A stretch of DNA of 64,000 nucleotides from Pseudomonadota bacterium (GTDB lineage: Bacteria > Pseudomonadota > Alphaproteobacteria > Rhizobiales > Xanthobacteraceae): positions 1-64,000 of the forward strand of contig JAEYAW010000029.1 in NCBI GenBank assembly GCA_023404675.1. Direction: 5' to 3'. Of the stretch, positions 52,127 to 61,309 are shown piece by piece. The translations under genes were made by a program, and so were the position numbers. Position 1 is the first letter of the stretch. Each line of letters starts with the position of its first letter. The notes below the pieces were generated by a model, which worked only from the letters and a program-made list of their open reading frames with translations, had not been told where the DNA came from and ran no database searches.

Positions 52127-53872
52127 ATGGGCTCGGATTTCTCCCCGGAACAGAAGCGTTATCTGGAAGGCTTTGTCTCCGGCTTCAGCGCCTCGCGTCT
52201 GACGCCCCGCAAGGCAACTGCCGAGCCCGTCGGACCGGACGCCATCCATATCAAGGCACAGGATCGTGTTCTTGCCTCGGGCGGCAAGCTGAGCGATCAG
52301 GAGAAGATCAAGCGCGACGAACATCCGTTCGATGCCTATCCGCGTCTCGTGCAGCAGGCTGCGGACAATCAGGCGCCCAAGCCGGCCGATAACTTTCGCT
52401 GGCGTTATTATGGCCTGTTCTATGTCGCCCCGACGCAGACCTCCTACATGTGCCGGCTGCGGATTCCGAACGGCGTACTCAAGCACTGGCAGTTCGCGGG
52501 CCTCGCCGATGTCGCCGAAAAGCTGGCCGCGCCGTATGCCCATGTCACGACGCGCGCGAATCTTCAGCTCCGCGAGATCGAGCCGAAGAATGCGGCGCTG
52601 CTGGTCGAGGCGATCCAGGATCTGGGCCTGTGTTCGCGCGGCTCCGGCGCGGACAATATCCGCAACGTCACCGGAACGCCGACGGCGGGGATCGATCCGC
52701 AGGAACTGCTCGATACGCGGCCGCATGCCCGCGCGTGGCACTTTCATATCCTCAACGACCGCTCGCTCTACGGGCTGCCGCGCAAGTTCAACGTCGCGTT
52801 CGATGGCGCCGGCCGCATCGCCGTTCTGGAGGAGACCAACGACATTGCCTTTCAGGCGGTCGAGGTGCTGCCGGGTCACGGGCTGGAGCCGGGCATCTAT
52901 TATCGTCTGGCGCTCGGCGGCATCACCGGCCACAAGGACTTCGCGCGCGACACCGGGATCGTCGTCAGGCCGGAGGAGGCCGTCGAGGTCGCCGACCGGA
53001 TCGTGCGGGTGTTCATCGAACACGGCGACCGCACGAACCGCAACAAGTCGCGCCTGAAATACGTGCTCGACGCGTGGGGATTCCAGAAATTCATCGCCGC
53101 GGTCGAGGAAAAGCTCGGCCGCCCGCTGATGCGCGCGCCCGTGGACGCAGTGGCCCCGCGCCCGTCGTTCGACAAGCTGGCGCATATCGGCGTTCATCCG
53201 CAGAAGCAGCCGGGTCTGAACTGGATCGGCGTGACGTTGCGGCTCGGTCGTCTGTCCCCTGAACAGATCCGCGGGCTGTCCCGCATCGCCGCTGATCATG
53301 GCGATGGCGACATCCGTCTCACGGTCTGGCAAAATCTGCTGATCTCCGGCGTTGCCGACGCGGACGTCACGGACGTCTGCGCACAGATCGAGGCGTTGGG
53401 ACTGTCGACGACAGCCACCCCGATCCGCGCCGGACTCGTCGCCTGCACGGGCGCGAGCGGATGCCGGTTCGCCGGTGCGCATACCAAGGAAACAGCCGAC
53501 GCCATCGCGGCCTGGTGCGAGCCGCGCGTCGCGCTGGATCAGGCGATCAACATTCATCTCACCGGCTGCCACCATTCCTGCGCGCAACACTACATCGGCG
53601 ATATCGGCCTGATCGGTGCGCGCGTGCCGGTGAATGACGAGGGCGACACGGTCGAAGGCTTTCATCTGCTGGTCGGCGGCGGGTATGGCGCCGACCCGAA
53701 GATCGCGCGCGAACTCGCGCAGAACATCAGGACTGAGGATGTCCCCCGTGCGATCGAGCGCATCCTTGCCGCCTACATGAGCGAGCGGGCCTCGCCGGAC
53801 GAGACGTTCGCGGATTTTTCGGGACGCGTCGAGATCGCGCGCCTCCCGCAACTGGCAGACCTTGTTCCATGA
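52127..53872 (+). CDS. nirA: Ferredoxin-type siroheme nitrite reductase
   Basis: NirA reduces nitrite to ammonium by six electrons. The 581-residue protein contains two half-domains and the siroheme/[4Fe-4S] cysteines as CTGASGC and CHHSC in the C-terminal half. The siroheme-handling stretch THVTTRANLQLRE-like block appears as HVTTRANLQLREIE. ATG 52127 follows the flp stop by 1 base. Its stop overlaps the next start (ATGA at 53869). The gene is of ferredoxin-nitrite-reductase type and not NirBD. Confidence 0.92.
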   Translation: MGSDFSPEQKRYLEGFVSGFSASRLTPRKATAEPVGPDAIHIKAQDRVLASGGKLSDQEKIKRDEHPFDAYPRLVQQAADNQAPKPADNFRWRYYGLFYVAPTQTSYMCRLRIPNGVLKHWQFAGLADVAEKLAAPYAHVTTRANLQLREIEPKNAALLVEAIQDLGLCSRGSGADNIRNVTGTPTAGIDPQELLDTRPHARAWHFHILNDRSLYGLPRKFNVAFDGAGRIAVLEETNDIAFQAVEVLPGHGLEPGIYYRLALGGITGHKDFARDTGIVVRPEEAVEVADRIVRVFIEHGDRTNRNKSRLKYVLDAWGFQKFIAAVEEKLGRPLMRAPVDAVAPRPSFDKLAHIGVHPQKQPGLNWIGVTLRLGRLSPEQIRGLSRIAADHGDGDIRLTVWQNLLISGVADADVTDVCAQIEALGLSTTATPIRAGLVACTGASGCRFAGAHTKETADAIAAWCEPRVALDQAINIHLTGCHHSCAQHYIGDIGLIGARVPVNDEGDTVEGFHLLVGGGYGADPKIARELAQNIRTEDVPRAIERILAAYMSERASPDETFADFSGRVEIARLPQLADLVP

Positions 53873-55485
53873 CCCAGATGACAGCACCGCCAAAGACGGA
53901 GTTGATCCCGGACACCGCGCCCTTCACGCCGGAGCAGCGCACCTGGCTGAACGGCTTTTTCGCCGGTCTCGTTCAACTGGAAGGAACGGTGACGCCGCTG
54001 TCGCCGGATCAGGGCGCGGCCGTGATGCGCGGGGCGGCGGATGGCGACGATGGCGAGGCGCCATGGCACGACCAGACGCTGCCGCTTGCCGACCGCATGC
54101 AGCTTGCCGCGGGGCGGCCTCTGCGCCGTCGCATGATGGCCGCCATGGCCCAGCAGGACTGCGGGCAGTGCGGCTACAACTGCCACGACTACTCCGAAGC
54201 CCTCGCAGCGCGTACGGAAGAGCGGCTCAATCTCTGCGTGCCCGGCGGCAAGGAAACCGCCCGCATGCTGAAAGCCCTGCATGCGGAGCTTGAGGCGGCG
54301 CCGGCGGCAAGGCCGGCGAGCGGGACGGCCGAAGCTGCCACCGCGGCGGCCCCTGCAGCGGCTTCCGGCGCGCCGGGACGCTCGCGCGACAATCCCGTGA
54401 TGGCCACGTTCCTGACGCGGCGGATTTTGAACGGAGCGGGCTCCGAGAAGGAGACCTGGCATGTCGAGTTCGATCTGTCGCAGAGCGGGCTCGACTATGT
54501 CGTCGGGGATTCCTTCGGTGTCTTTCCGCAGAACCATCTCGGTCTTGTCGATCAGATCATCGCCATGCTGGGCGCATCGCCCCTGACGCTGGTGCGAGGC
54601 AAGCCGCTGCGCGATGTCATGCGCGACGACGTCTCGCTCTCGCCCGCACCGGACTCCCTGTTCGAATTGATCTCCTACCTGACGGGTGGCGCGCAGCGGG
54701 CCAAGGCGCGCGCGCTGGCGCAGGGTGAGGATCCCGATGGCGATGCGGCCACGCTGGACGTGATGGCGGCGCTGCACAAGTTTCCCGGCGTCCGCCCTCA
54801 TCCCGAGGCCTTCATCGAAGCGCTGGAGCCGTTGCAGCCGCGGCTCTATTCCATCTCCTCGTCGCACAACGCGACGCCGGGAAAGCTCTCGCTGACGGTG
54901 GACGCGGTGCGCTACGTGATCGGCAAGCGGCAGCGGCTCGGGCTCGCCTCGACATTCCTTGCCGAGCGCATCGCGCCGGGCGGGCAGCTTCCGGTCTATG
55001 TGCAGAAGGCGCACGGCTTCGCCCTGCCGGAGAATCCGCAAACGCCCATCATCATGGTCGGCCCCGGCACCGGCATCGCGCCGTTCCGGGCCTTCCTGCA
55101 TGATCGCCTCGCGACCCGGGCAGGTGGCCGCAACTGGCTGTTCTTCGGACATCAGCGCAGCGATTGCGACTTCTTCTACGCGGACGAACTGAACGCCATG
55201 AAAGCCAGTGGCCACCTCACGCGGCTGTCGCTGGCCTGGTCGCGCGACACGGCGGAAAAATTCTACGTGCAGGACCGCATGCGCGAACTGGGGCGCGAGG
55301 TCTGGTCGTGGCTGGCCGATGGCGCACACGTCTATGTCTGCGGCGACGCCAAGCGGATGGCGAAGGACGTGGAGCGGGCCATGGTCGATATCGTGGCCCA
55401 GCACGGCGTCCGGTCCGTCGATGAAGCGGTGATGTTCGTGGCCGACCTGAAAAAGGCTGGCCGGTTCCAGCTCGACGTCTATTGA
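53869..55485 (+). CDS. CysJ-like flavoprotein reductase with N-terminal 4-Cys Fe-S module
   Basis: The 538-residue protein has a C-terminal FAD/NADPH module of the CysJ/diflavin type: RLYSISSSHN (FAD), GPGTGIAPFRAFL, GHQRSDCDFFYADE and a YVCGDAKRM / final DVY (NADPH). Instead of the usual N-terminal flavodoxin domain it carries Cys98, 101, 105 and 123 (C-x2-C-x3-C-x17-C) in QQDCGQCGYNC, which resembles the putative Fe-S cluster family PF04060. An Ala-rich linker joins the parts. It lies between nirA and nasC, so it probably carries NADPH electrons to NirA or NasC. The electron path is inferred. Confidence 0.82.
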   Translation: MTQMTAPPKTELIPDTAPFTPEQRTWLNGFFAGLVQLEGTVTPLSPDQGAAVMRGAADGDDGEAPWHDQTLPLADRMQLAAGRPLRRRMMAAMAQQDCGQCGYNCHDYSEALAARTEERLNLCVPGGKETARMLKALHAELEAAPAARPASGTAEAATAAAPAAASGAPGRSRDNPVMATFLTRRILNGAGSEKETWHVEFDLSQSGLDYVVGDSFGVFPQNHLGLVDQIIAMLGASPLTLVRGKPLRDVMRDDVSLSPAPDSLFELISYLTGGAQRAKARALAQGEDPDGDAATLDVMAALHKFPGVRPHPEAFIEALEPLQPRLYSISSSHNATPGKLSLTVDAVRYVIGKRQRLGLASTFLAERIAPGGQLPVYVQKAHGFALPENPQTPIIMVGPGTGIAPFRAFLHDRLATRAGGRNWLFFGHQRSDCDFFYADELNAMKASGHLTRLSLAWSRDTAEKFYVQDRMRELGREVWSWLADGAHVYVCGDAKRMAKDVERAMVDIVAQHGVRSVDEAVMFVADLKKAGRFQLDVY

Positions 55486-55673
55486 GGTGGAGGCGCGGGT
55501 GACTGTGTTCTGCGGGGCGCAAATAAATCAGTCGTCGGCAGTCTTTGGGGGAGAAACTTTCTCCACACCATCTCACGGCTCGGCAAGATTATCGTCTTTT
55601 TCGCGGAGGGCTTGCCCGGAGGCCCCGAAGATATTGATCTACAGGCGTATTTCATCGTCGGACGCCTGCTTCC

Positions 55674-55814
55674 ATGAAGAGATCCCCGGACCTGTTCCAG
55701 ACTGCCCGTGTCGCGCTGCGCGCCGGAACTCGTCACCAGACGCTGGCGTTCTACGGCGCGCTGGCCTTCCTCGCGTTCATCGTGTTCGCTACGCTTCCCA
55801 ACCATCCGCTGTAA
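55674..55814 (+). CDS. 46-residue single-pass membrane protein
   Basis: ATG 55674 to TAA 55814 encodes a short protein with a basic N-terminus (MKRSPDLFQTARVALRAG) and one transmembrane helix (LAFYGALAFLAFIVFATL). It lies between the flavoprotein and nasC, in the same direction, and ends 40 bases before nasC. Base composition is coding-like. No family recognised. It may anchor the nitrate reductase or be a chance frame. Confidence 0.45.
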   Translation: MKRSPDLFQTARVALRAGTRHQTLAFYGALAFLAFIVFATLPNHPL

Positions 55815-55854
55815 GGTCGCGCCAGCCGGGCTTCTGCAACCGGGGCATCGCCCC

Positions 55855-58548
55855 ATGCCGATGAGCAGCGCGGCACCGGCGGCGACAGCAACGACGTGCC
55901 CCTATTGCGGCGTGGGATGCGGCGTTCTCGTCACGCCTGACGGGCAGGGTGGCGCATCCATCGCCGGTGATCCGGCGCATCCGGCGAATTTCGGAAAACT
56001 CTGCTCGAAAGGATCGGCGCTCGGCGAGACGCTGGGCGTTGGCACACGGCTGCTTCATCCGATGATGCGGGACGCTGCGGGTCGGTTGGAGCGCGTTTCG
56101 TTTGAAGCCGCGCTGGATCACGTCGCAAGAGGGCTCGCGCGCACGATTGAGCAGCACGGCCCGGACTCGGTCGCATTCTATCTGTCCGGGCAGTTGCTGA
56201 CGGAAGACTATTACGTCGCCAACAAGCTGATGAAGGGTTTCATCGGCTCGGCCAATGTCGATACCAATTCGCGCCTGTGCATGGCCTCGTCCGTGGCCGG
56301 GCACCGGCGCGCGTTCGGCGCGGACACCGTGCCGGGATGCTATGAGGATCTCGACGCGGCGGACCTGATCGTGCTGGTCGGATCCAACGCGGCGTGGTGT
56401 CATCCGGTTCTGTTTCAGCGCATGTTGCGCAACAAGCGCGAGCGCGGCGCGCGGATCGTGGTGATCGATCCGCGCCAGACCGATACGGCCGGGGAGGCCG
56501 ATCTGTTTCTCGGCCTCAAGCCGGGCAGCGACACCGCGCTGTTCTGTGGTCTTCTCGTCGATCTGATCGACAGCGGTGCCACTGATGCGTCTTACATCGC
56601 GCAGCATACGAGTGGACTTGCGGATGCCCTTGCGCGGGCGCGCGAGATCGCGGACGGCGTCGCCGCGACCGCGCTCGCCACGGGCCTGTCCGAGCAGGAC
56701 GTCGCCACGTTCTTTCGCATGTTCCGCGCGAACCGTCGCGTCGTGACGGCGTATTCGCAAGGGGTCAACCAGTCGGCGCAAGGCACCGACAAGGTCAACG
56801 CCATCATCAACTGCCACCTCGCAACGGGCCGGATCGGCCGGCCCGGTCTCGGGCCGCTGTCGCTGACCGGACAACCGAACGCCATGGGCGGGCGCGAGGT
56901 CGGCGGACTTGCGAACCAGCTCGCTGCGCATATGAATTTCACGCCGCCGGAGATCGACCGGGTGCGCCGTTTCTGGAATGCGCCGCATATCGCGACCCAT
57001 GAGGGACTCAAGGCCGTGCCGATGTTCGAGGCCATCGCCGACGGCCGGATCAGGGCGCTCTGGGTGATGGGCACCAATCCGGTCGTGTCTTTGCCGCGCG
57101 CGGACGAGGTGCGGGCGGCGCTGAAGACACTCGATCTGTTCGTGGTGTCCGAAAATGTGCTGTCCAACGACACCGTGAACGCGGGAGCGCACGTGTTGTT
57201 TCCTGCGCATGCCTGGGGCGAGAAGTCGGGCACCGTCACCAATTCAGAGCGAAGGATTTCGCGCCAGCGCGCGTTCGCGCAGGCCGTCGGCGAGGCAAAG
57301 CCGGACTGGTGGATCGTCGGCGAGATCGCAGAGCGCCTCGGTCATGGCCGCGCATTCGCGTATCGCTCGGCGGCCGATATTTTTCGCGAGCACGCGCGGC
57401 TCTCGGCCTTCGAGAACGATGGCGCGCGCGATTTCGATATCGGTGCGTTGTCCGAGCTGACGGACGATGAATACGACACGCTGGCACCGGTACAATGGCC
57501 CGCACGTGCGGGAAAAAAGCCGCAGGTCCGGCTGTTCGCCGAAGGAGGCTTCTTCACGTCCGACCGGCGCGGACGCTTCGTCGCGCCGGAAGCGCCGCGC
57601 CTTCGCGATGCGACGTCGGAGGCGTTTCCGCTGCGCCTCAACACCGGGCGCATCCGCGATCAGTGGCACACCATGACCCGGACCGGGCTCAGCCCGCGCC
57701 TCGGCCAGCATCTGCCCGAACCTTTCGTGGAAATTCATCCGCGCGATGCGGCGGCTTTCGATATTCACGACGGCGGATTCGCACGGCTGACCACGGAGCA
57801 CGGCTCGTGCGTGTTGCGTGTCGTGGTCACCGCGCGTCAGCAGGAAGGAACGCTGTTCGCGCCGATCCACTGGACCGGCGAGACGTCGGCGACAGGCCGG
57901 GTGGGAGCGCTGGTCGCCTCTCACACCGATCCGTTTTCCGGTCAGCCGGAGGCAAAGGCCACGCCCGTGGCGATCCGGCCGCATCACTATGCCCGCGCCG
58001 GGTTCGCGCTCGTCCGCGCGCCGATGGCGCTGCCGCAGGAGACATGGTGGTCGCGCGTCGCCGTTCACGGCGGATTTGGCTATCTGTTTGCGGATAATCT
58101 CGCGCCCGGCACATGGCAACGCTGGATCGAGGAGCAGCACGATGCCGGCGCGGTGGCAACTTACGAGGATGCCGGCGCTGGGATACTGCGCGCCGCCGCG
58201 TTCCGGGACGATGCGCTGGTGGCTTGCGTCTTCACAGGTCCGGCCGAGGTCGCGCCGGACTGGAGCGCTGTCCGCGCGGTATTCGCGCAAGACCGGATCG
58301 ATGACGACGCGCGCCGGCTGCTGCTGTCGGGGCGCTCCGCCGAGGGCGTCGCGGATCAGGGCGCGATCGTCTGCGCCTGCTTCGGGGTCGGGCGCAATGC
58401 CATCGGCGCGGCTATTTGCGGCGGCGCGCGCAGCGCCGAGGCCATCGGAGCTGCGCTCAAGGCGGGCACCAATTGCGGCTCGTGCATTCCCGAACTGAAG
58501 CGGATGATTGCCGAGCAAGCCGTGCCGGCCGCGCAGGCTGCCGAATAG
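55855..58548 (+). CDS. nasC: Assimilatory nitrate reductase, molybdenum catalytic subunit
   Basis: This cytoplasmic bis-MGD enzyme of the DMSO-reductase family reduces nitrate to nitrite. The N-terminal [4Fe-4S] site is C15-x2-C18-x3-C22-x27-C50 (TTCPYCGVGCG, GKLCSKGS). Molybdopterin motifs follow (NSRLCMASSV, MGTNPVVSLPRAD, GQPNAMGGREVGG, ENVLSNDTVNAG). A C-terminal BFD-like [2Fe-2S] extension carries CACFGVGR and NCGSCIPELKRM, typical of NasA/NasC. ATG 55855 or 55861 fits; 897 residues is the family norm. Its stop lies 2 bases from the pxpA stop. Confidence 0.95.
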   Translation: MPMSSAAPAATATTCPYCGVGCGVLVTPDGQGGASIAGDPAHPANFGKLCSKGSALGETLGVGTRLLHPMMRDAAGRLERVSFEAALDHVARGLARTIEQHGPDSVAFYLSGQLLTEDYYVANKLMKGFIGSANVDTNSRLCMASSVAGHRRAFGADTVPGCYEDLDAADLIVLVGSNAAWCHPVLFQRMLRNKRERGARIVVIDPRQTDTAGEADLFLGLKPGSDTALFCGLLVDLIDSGATDASYIAQHTSGLADALARAREIADGVAATALATGLSEQDVATFFRMFRANRRVVTAYSQGVNQSAQGTDKVNAIINCHLATGRIGRPGLGPLSLTGQPNAMGGREVGGLANQLAAHMNFTPPEIDRVRRFWNAPHIATHEGLKAVPMFEAIADGRIRALWVMGTNPVVSLPRADEVRAALKTLDLFVVSENVLSNDTVNAGAHVLFPAHAWGEKSGTVTNSERRISRQRAFAQAVGEAKPDWWIVGEIAERLGHGRAFAYRSAADIFREHARLSAFENDGARDFDIGALSELTDDEYDTLAPVQWPARAGKKPQVRLFAEGGFFTSDRRGRFVAPEAPRLRDATSEAFPLRLNTGRIRDQWHTMTRTGLSPRLGQHLPEPFVEIHPRDAAAFDIHDGGFARLTTEHGSCVLRVVVTARQQEGTLFAPIHWTGETSATGRVGALVASHTDPFSGQPEAKATPVAIRPHHYARAGFALVRAPMALPQETWWSRVAVHGGFGYLFADNLAPGTWQRWIEEQHDAGAVATYEDAGAGILRAAAFRDDALVACVFTGPAEVAPDWSAVRAVFAQDRIDDDARRLLLSGRSAEGVADQGAIVCACFGVGRNAIGAAICGGARSAEAIGAALKAGTNCGSCIPELKRMIAEQAVPAAQAAE

Positions 58549-58550
58549 GA

Positions 58551-59318
58551 TCAGTTCCGGCCGGCGAACGGCGCGACGGCAATTCCGTTCGCATCCAGCG
58601 CCGCGCGGATCTTTCGCGCGATATCGACGGCGCCCGGCGTGTCGCCGTGGATGCACACCGTATCGACCTGCGCCGGCAGCACCTTGCCGGATGCGGCGAC
58701 GATGGCGCGATCCTGCACCATGCGAACCACGCGTTCGGCGATCATGTTGGCATCGTGCAGCACCGCGCCGGGTTTTCGGCGCGAGACCAGCGCGTAGTCG
58801 TCCTCATAGGCGCGGTCCGCGAACACTTCGTGGGCGAGGCGAAGGCCCGCCCCTTCGCCGGCCTTCATCAGCAGCGAGTTCGCGAGCACGACGAAGATCA
58901 GGTTGCGGTCCACCGCGCGGATGGCGCTGGCGATGGCGCGTGCCGTCATCTCGTCCTCGCACGCAACATTGGAGAGCGCGCCGTGCGCCTTCACATGCGT
59001 GACCTTGTGCCCGGCCATGGCGGCCACCGCCTGCAGCGCGCCGATCTGATAGGCAACCAGCGTCTCGATCTCGGAGGACGAGAGGCCGGGCACCGGCCGC
59101 CGTCCGAAACCGTGCAGGTCGCGATAGCCGGGATGCGCGCCGATGCTGACGCCGCGCTCCTTGGCCAGTTTCGCCGTCTTCAGCATGATGTCGCTGTCGC
59201 CCGCATGAAAGCCGCAGGCCACGTTGACGCTGGTGGCGAGATCGATCATCGCCGCGTCGTTGCCCATTTCCCATGGGCCGAAACCCTCGCCAAGATCGCA
59301 GTTGAGATCGACCGTCAT
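58551..59318 (-). CDS. pxpA: 5-oxoprolinase subunit A (LamB/YcsF family)
   Basis: PxpA together with PxpB and PxpC cleaves 5-oxoproline with ATP. The 255-residue protein shows MTVDLNCDLGEGFGPW, CGFHAGD, GAHPGYRDLHGFGRR and VCIHGDTPGA, the family landmarks. It is the last gene of the pxpB-pxpC-pxpA operon, 24 bases after pxpC. Confidence 0.94.
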   Translation of the reverse strand: MTVDLNCDLGEGFGPWEMGNDAAMIDLATSVNVACGFHAGDSDIMLKTAKLAKERGVSIGAHPGYRDLHGFGRRPVPGLSSSEIETLVAYQIGALQAVAAMAGHKVTHVKAHGALSNVACEDEMTARAIASAIRAVDRNLIFVVLANSLLMKAGEGAGLRLAHEVFADRAYEDDYALVSRRKPGAVLHDANMIAERVVRMVQDRAIVAASGKVLPAQVDTVCIHGDTPGAVDIARKIRAALDANGIAVAPFAGRN

Positions 59319-59342
59319 CGGCTGTCCTTCCGGGTTTCGAAT

Positions 59343-60389
59343 TTACGGCTCGCCAGTCACCGGCGTCTGCCAGGTCCGGCTGTCGACGGCACTGACGGCG
59401 ACGCCGGCGACATTGGCCACGGCAAGCGCCGCGACGTTCAGATCGCTCGTGCCCGCTTCGCGGAGCAGGCCGCGCAGCGATTCAAACCACGTTGCCGCGG
59501 TCCGCGCGGCCTTCTGGGCTTCGGCCATCGTCACCGCGCGAAACCGGAACGGCACGCCCGGCGGCAACTGCCCGAAGCGACCGAGATCGGCGGTGATCAC
59601 GGTCGCGATCTTGGGATAGCCGCCGGAGGTGCCGCGATCGGCGGTCAGCACGATCGGATGGCCGCTGCCCGGCACCTGAATGCTGCCGTTGACGGTCCCG
59701 TCCGAGACGATGTTGTGACCATATTTGTGCGCGAGCGGCGGCCCTTCAAGACGATAGCCCATGCGGTCGCTGGTCGCCGAGACCTGCCAGTCGCTGCTTA
59801 CCAGACGGGTCTTGGCGTCGTCCTCGAACTCGTCGTCCTGCGGCCCGAACACGATGCGGATCGCTCCCGTCTCCAGCGGCGCGGCGGTCAGGGTCAGTTC
59901 GTGGGGCCACAGCTCCGCGTCGCGGACCTTCAGTTCGTCGCCGGCCTGCAGCGGGCGAGGGTAGGGGCTGCCGAGGCCCGCGCGGGCATTCACGGACAGG
60001 CTCCCGAAAACCTTCTCGCCTGAGATGCCGCCGGCGATGGCGAGATAGCTGAACACGCCGGAACGCGCCGGCCCAAGGGTCAGGCTCTCGCCTTCGGCAA
60101 CGATCGCCGTCGTGTCGCGAGGGATCGCGCGGCCCGCGATGGTCGCGATGCGATCCGCTCCTGCGATTGCGATGCGCATGGCGCCATCCTGCGCCGTGAG
60201 AACGGCGCCGAGCGGGCCGATTTCGATGGCCGCAGCGCCTGTGTCGTTGCCGACCAGCGTGTTGGCGATGGCCAGCGAGAAGCGGTCCATCGCACCGGAC
60301 GTCGTCAGGCCGTAGCGCTGCGCGCCGGTCCGCCCGAAATCCTGCACCGACGAGCCGGGCCCGATGGAGGTGACAAGCATGCGGCTCAT
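59343..60389 (-). CDS. pxpC: 5-oxoprolinase subunit C (biotin-dependent carboxyltransferase family)
   Basis: The 348-residue protein carries PGSSVQDFGRTGAQRYGLTT near the N-terminus, GDELKVRD, SDRMGYRLEGP and TADRGTSGGYPKIATV, the KipA/allophanate hydrolase subunit 2 pattern. It acts with PxpB. It starts 10 bases after the pxpB stop. Full length. Confidence 0.93.
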   Translation of the reverse strand: MSRMLVTSIGPGSSVQDFGRTGAQRYGLTTSGAMDRFSLAIANTLVGNDTGAAAIEIGPLGAVLTAQDGAMRIAIAGADRIATIAGRAIPRDTTAIVAEGESLTLGPARSGVFSYLAIAGGISGEKVFGSLSVNARAGLGSPYPRPLQAGDELKVRDAELWPHELTLTAAPLETGAIRIVFGPQDDEFEDDAKTRLVSSDWQVSATSDRMGYRLEGPPLAHKYGHNIVSDGTVNGSIQVPGSGHPIVLTADRGTSGGYPKIATVITADLGRFGQLPPGVPFRFRAVTMAEAQKAARTAATWFESLRGLLREAGTSDLNVAALAVANVAGVAVSAVDSRTWQTPVTGEP

Positions 60390-60399
60390 GGTCGGCGGC

Positions 60400-61146
60400 T
60401 CACGATCTTGCCTGCTCGCGGATGTCCTCGGCGATCGGTTCGCCGGCCTCGGCCGCGCGCACCATCGCCGGATAATCCTTCGGGTCGATGGAGAAGAATG
60501 TCACGCTGTCTCCCGGCTCCAGCAGAAACATCGGATTTCTGTGCGGATGATAGGTCCGCACCGGCGTGCAGCCCAGCAGGTGCCAGCCGCTGGGACCGGC
60601 GATGCACTGGATGCCGGCCTGAACGCCGCCGATGGAAATCGTGCCGGCAGGGGTCGTGACCCGGGGGCTTTGCCGCCGTGAAATGGCAAGGGCGGGGTCC
60701 ATGCCGGACAGATAGGACCAGCCGGGTGTGAAGCCGATCATGGCGACACGGTAGACCGGCGCCGTATGCAGCCGCACGACATCGTCCACGGACCTGCCAA
60801 GGGTTCTGGCGACGTCATCGAGGTCCGCGCCATATTCACCGCCATAGGCGACAGGAACACGCCAGTGCCGGGCGTGATCGCGTGCGGCCCCTGGCTCGCT
60901 GGCCAGCGCCACGAGCCGTCCGGACAACGTGGCGAAATCGACCGCGAGCGGGTCGTAGTGAACCAGCAGCGATCGATAGGTCGGCACCGTTTCCAGAACG
61001 CCGGGAATGTTCGCCCCGGCAACGGCATCGTCCAGCGCCAGCACGCGGGCGTTGACAGCGTCGTCGATGGTGCGGCCGAATTCGACCACCAGCGCGGCAT
61101 CGCCGCTGGGCAGAATGCGGGGCTGGGACTGAGCGGGCTGATCCAT
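60400..61146 (-). CDS. pxpB: 5-oxoprolinase subunit B (KipI family)
   Basis: From ATG 61146 (MDQPAQSQPRILPSGDAALV) the product has 248 residues with the KipI/AHS1 pattern: VHYDPLAVDF, YGGEYGADLDDVA, GFTPGWSYLSGMDPALAISR and GPSGWHLLGCTP. It is the first gene of the pxpBCA operon and is divergent from the RraA-like gene across 163 bases. An open frame further upstream is not protein-like. Confidence 0.92.
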   Translation of the reverse strand: MDQPAQSQPRILPSGDAALVVEFGRTIDDAVNARVLALDDAVAGANIPGVLETVPTYRSLLVHYDPLAVDFATLSGRLVALASEPGAARDHARHWRVPVAYGGEYGADLDDVARTLGRSVDDVVRLHTAPVYRVAMIGFTPGWSYLSGMDPALAISRRQSPRVTTPAGTISIGGVQAGIQCIAGPSGWHLLGCTPVRTYHPHRNPMFLLEPGDSVTFFSIDPKDYPAMVRAAEAGEPIAEDIREQARS

Positions 61147-61309
61147 GATCGGCGAGGAGGGAGGAGAACGGAAAATCGGACAAGCCATAGTTGTCCGACA
61201 CTCCTGTGGAATTGGCAACGCCGCAGCCGGTGGCGAACGCTCGCCGGCTATTGACGGCGTAACGATTGCCCGCAAGATGCGCCCGCCTTTGATCTGCTGG
61301 AAAGCCCCC

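Noticed and set aside
58416..60023. A 535-residue open frame antisense to the pxp genes
   Set aside because: Opposite to intact pxpA and pxpC, with no family resemblance.
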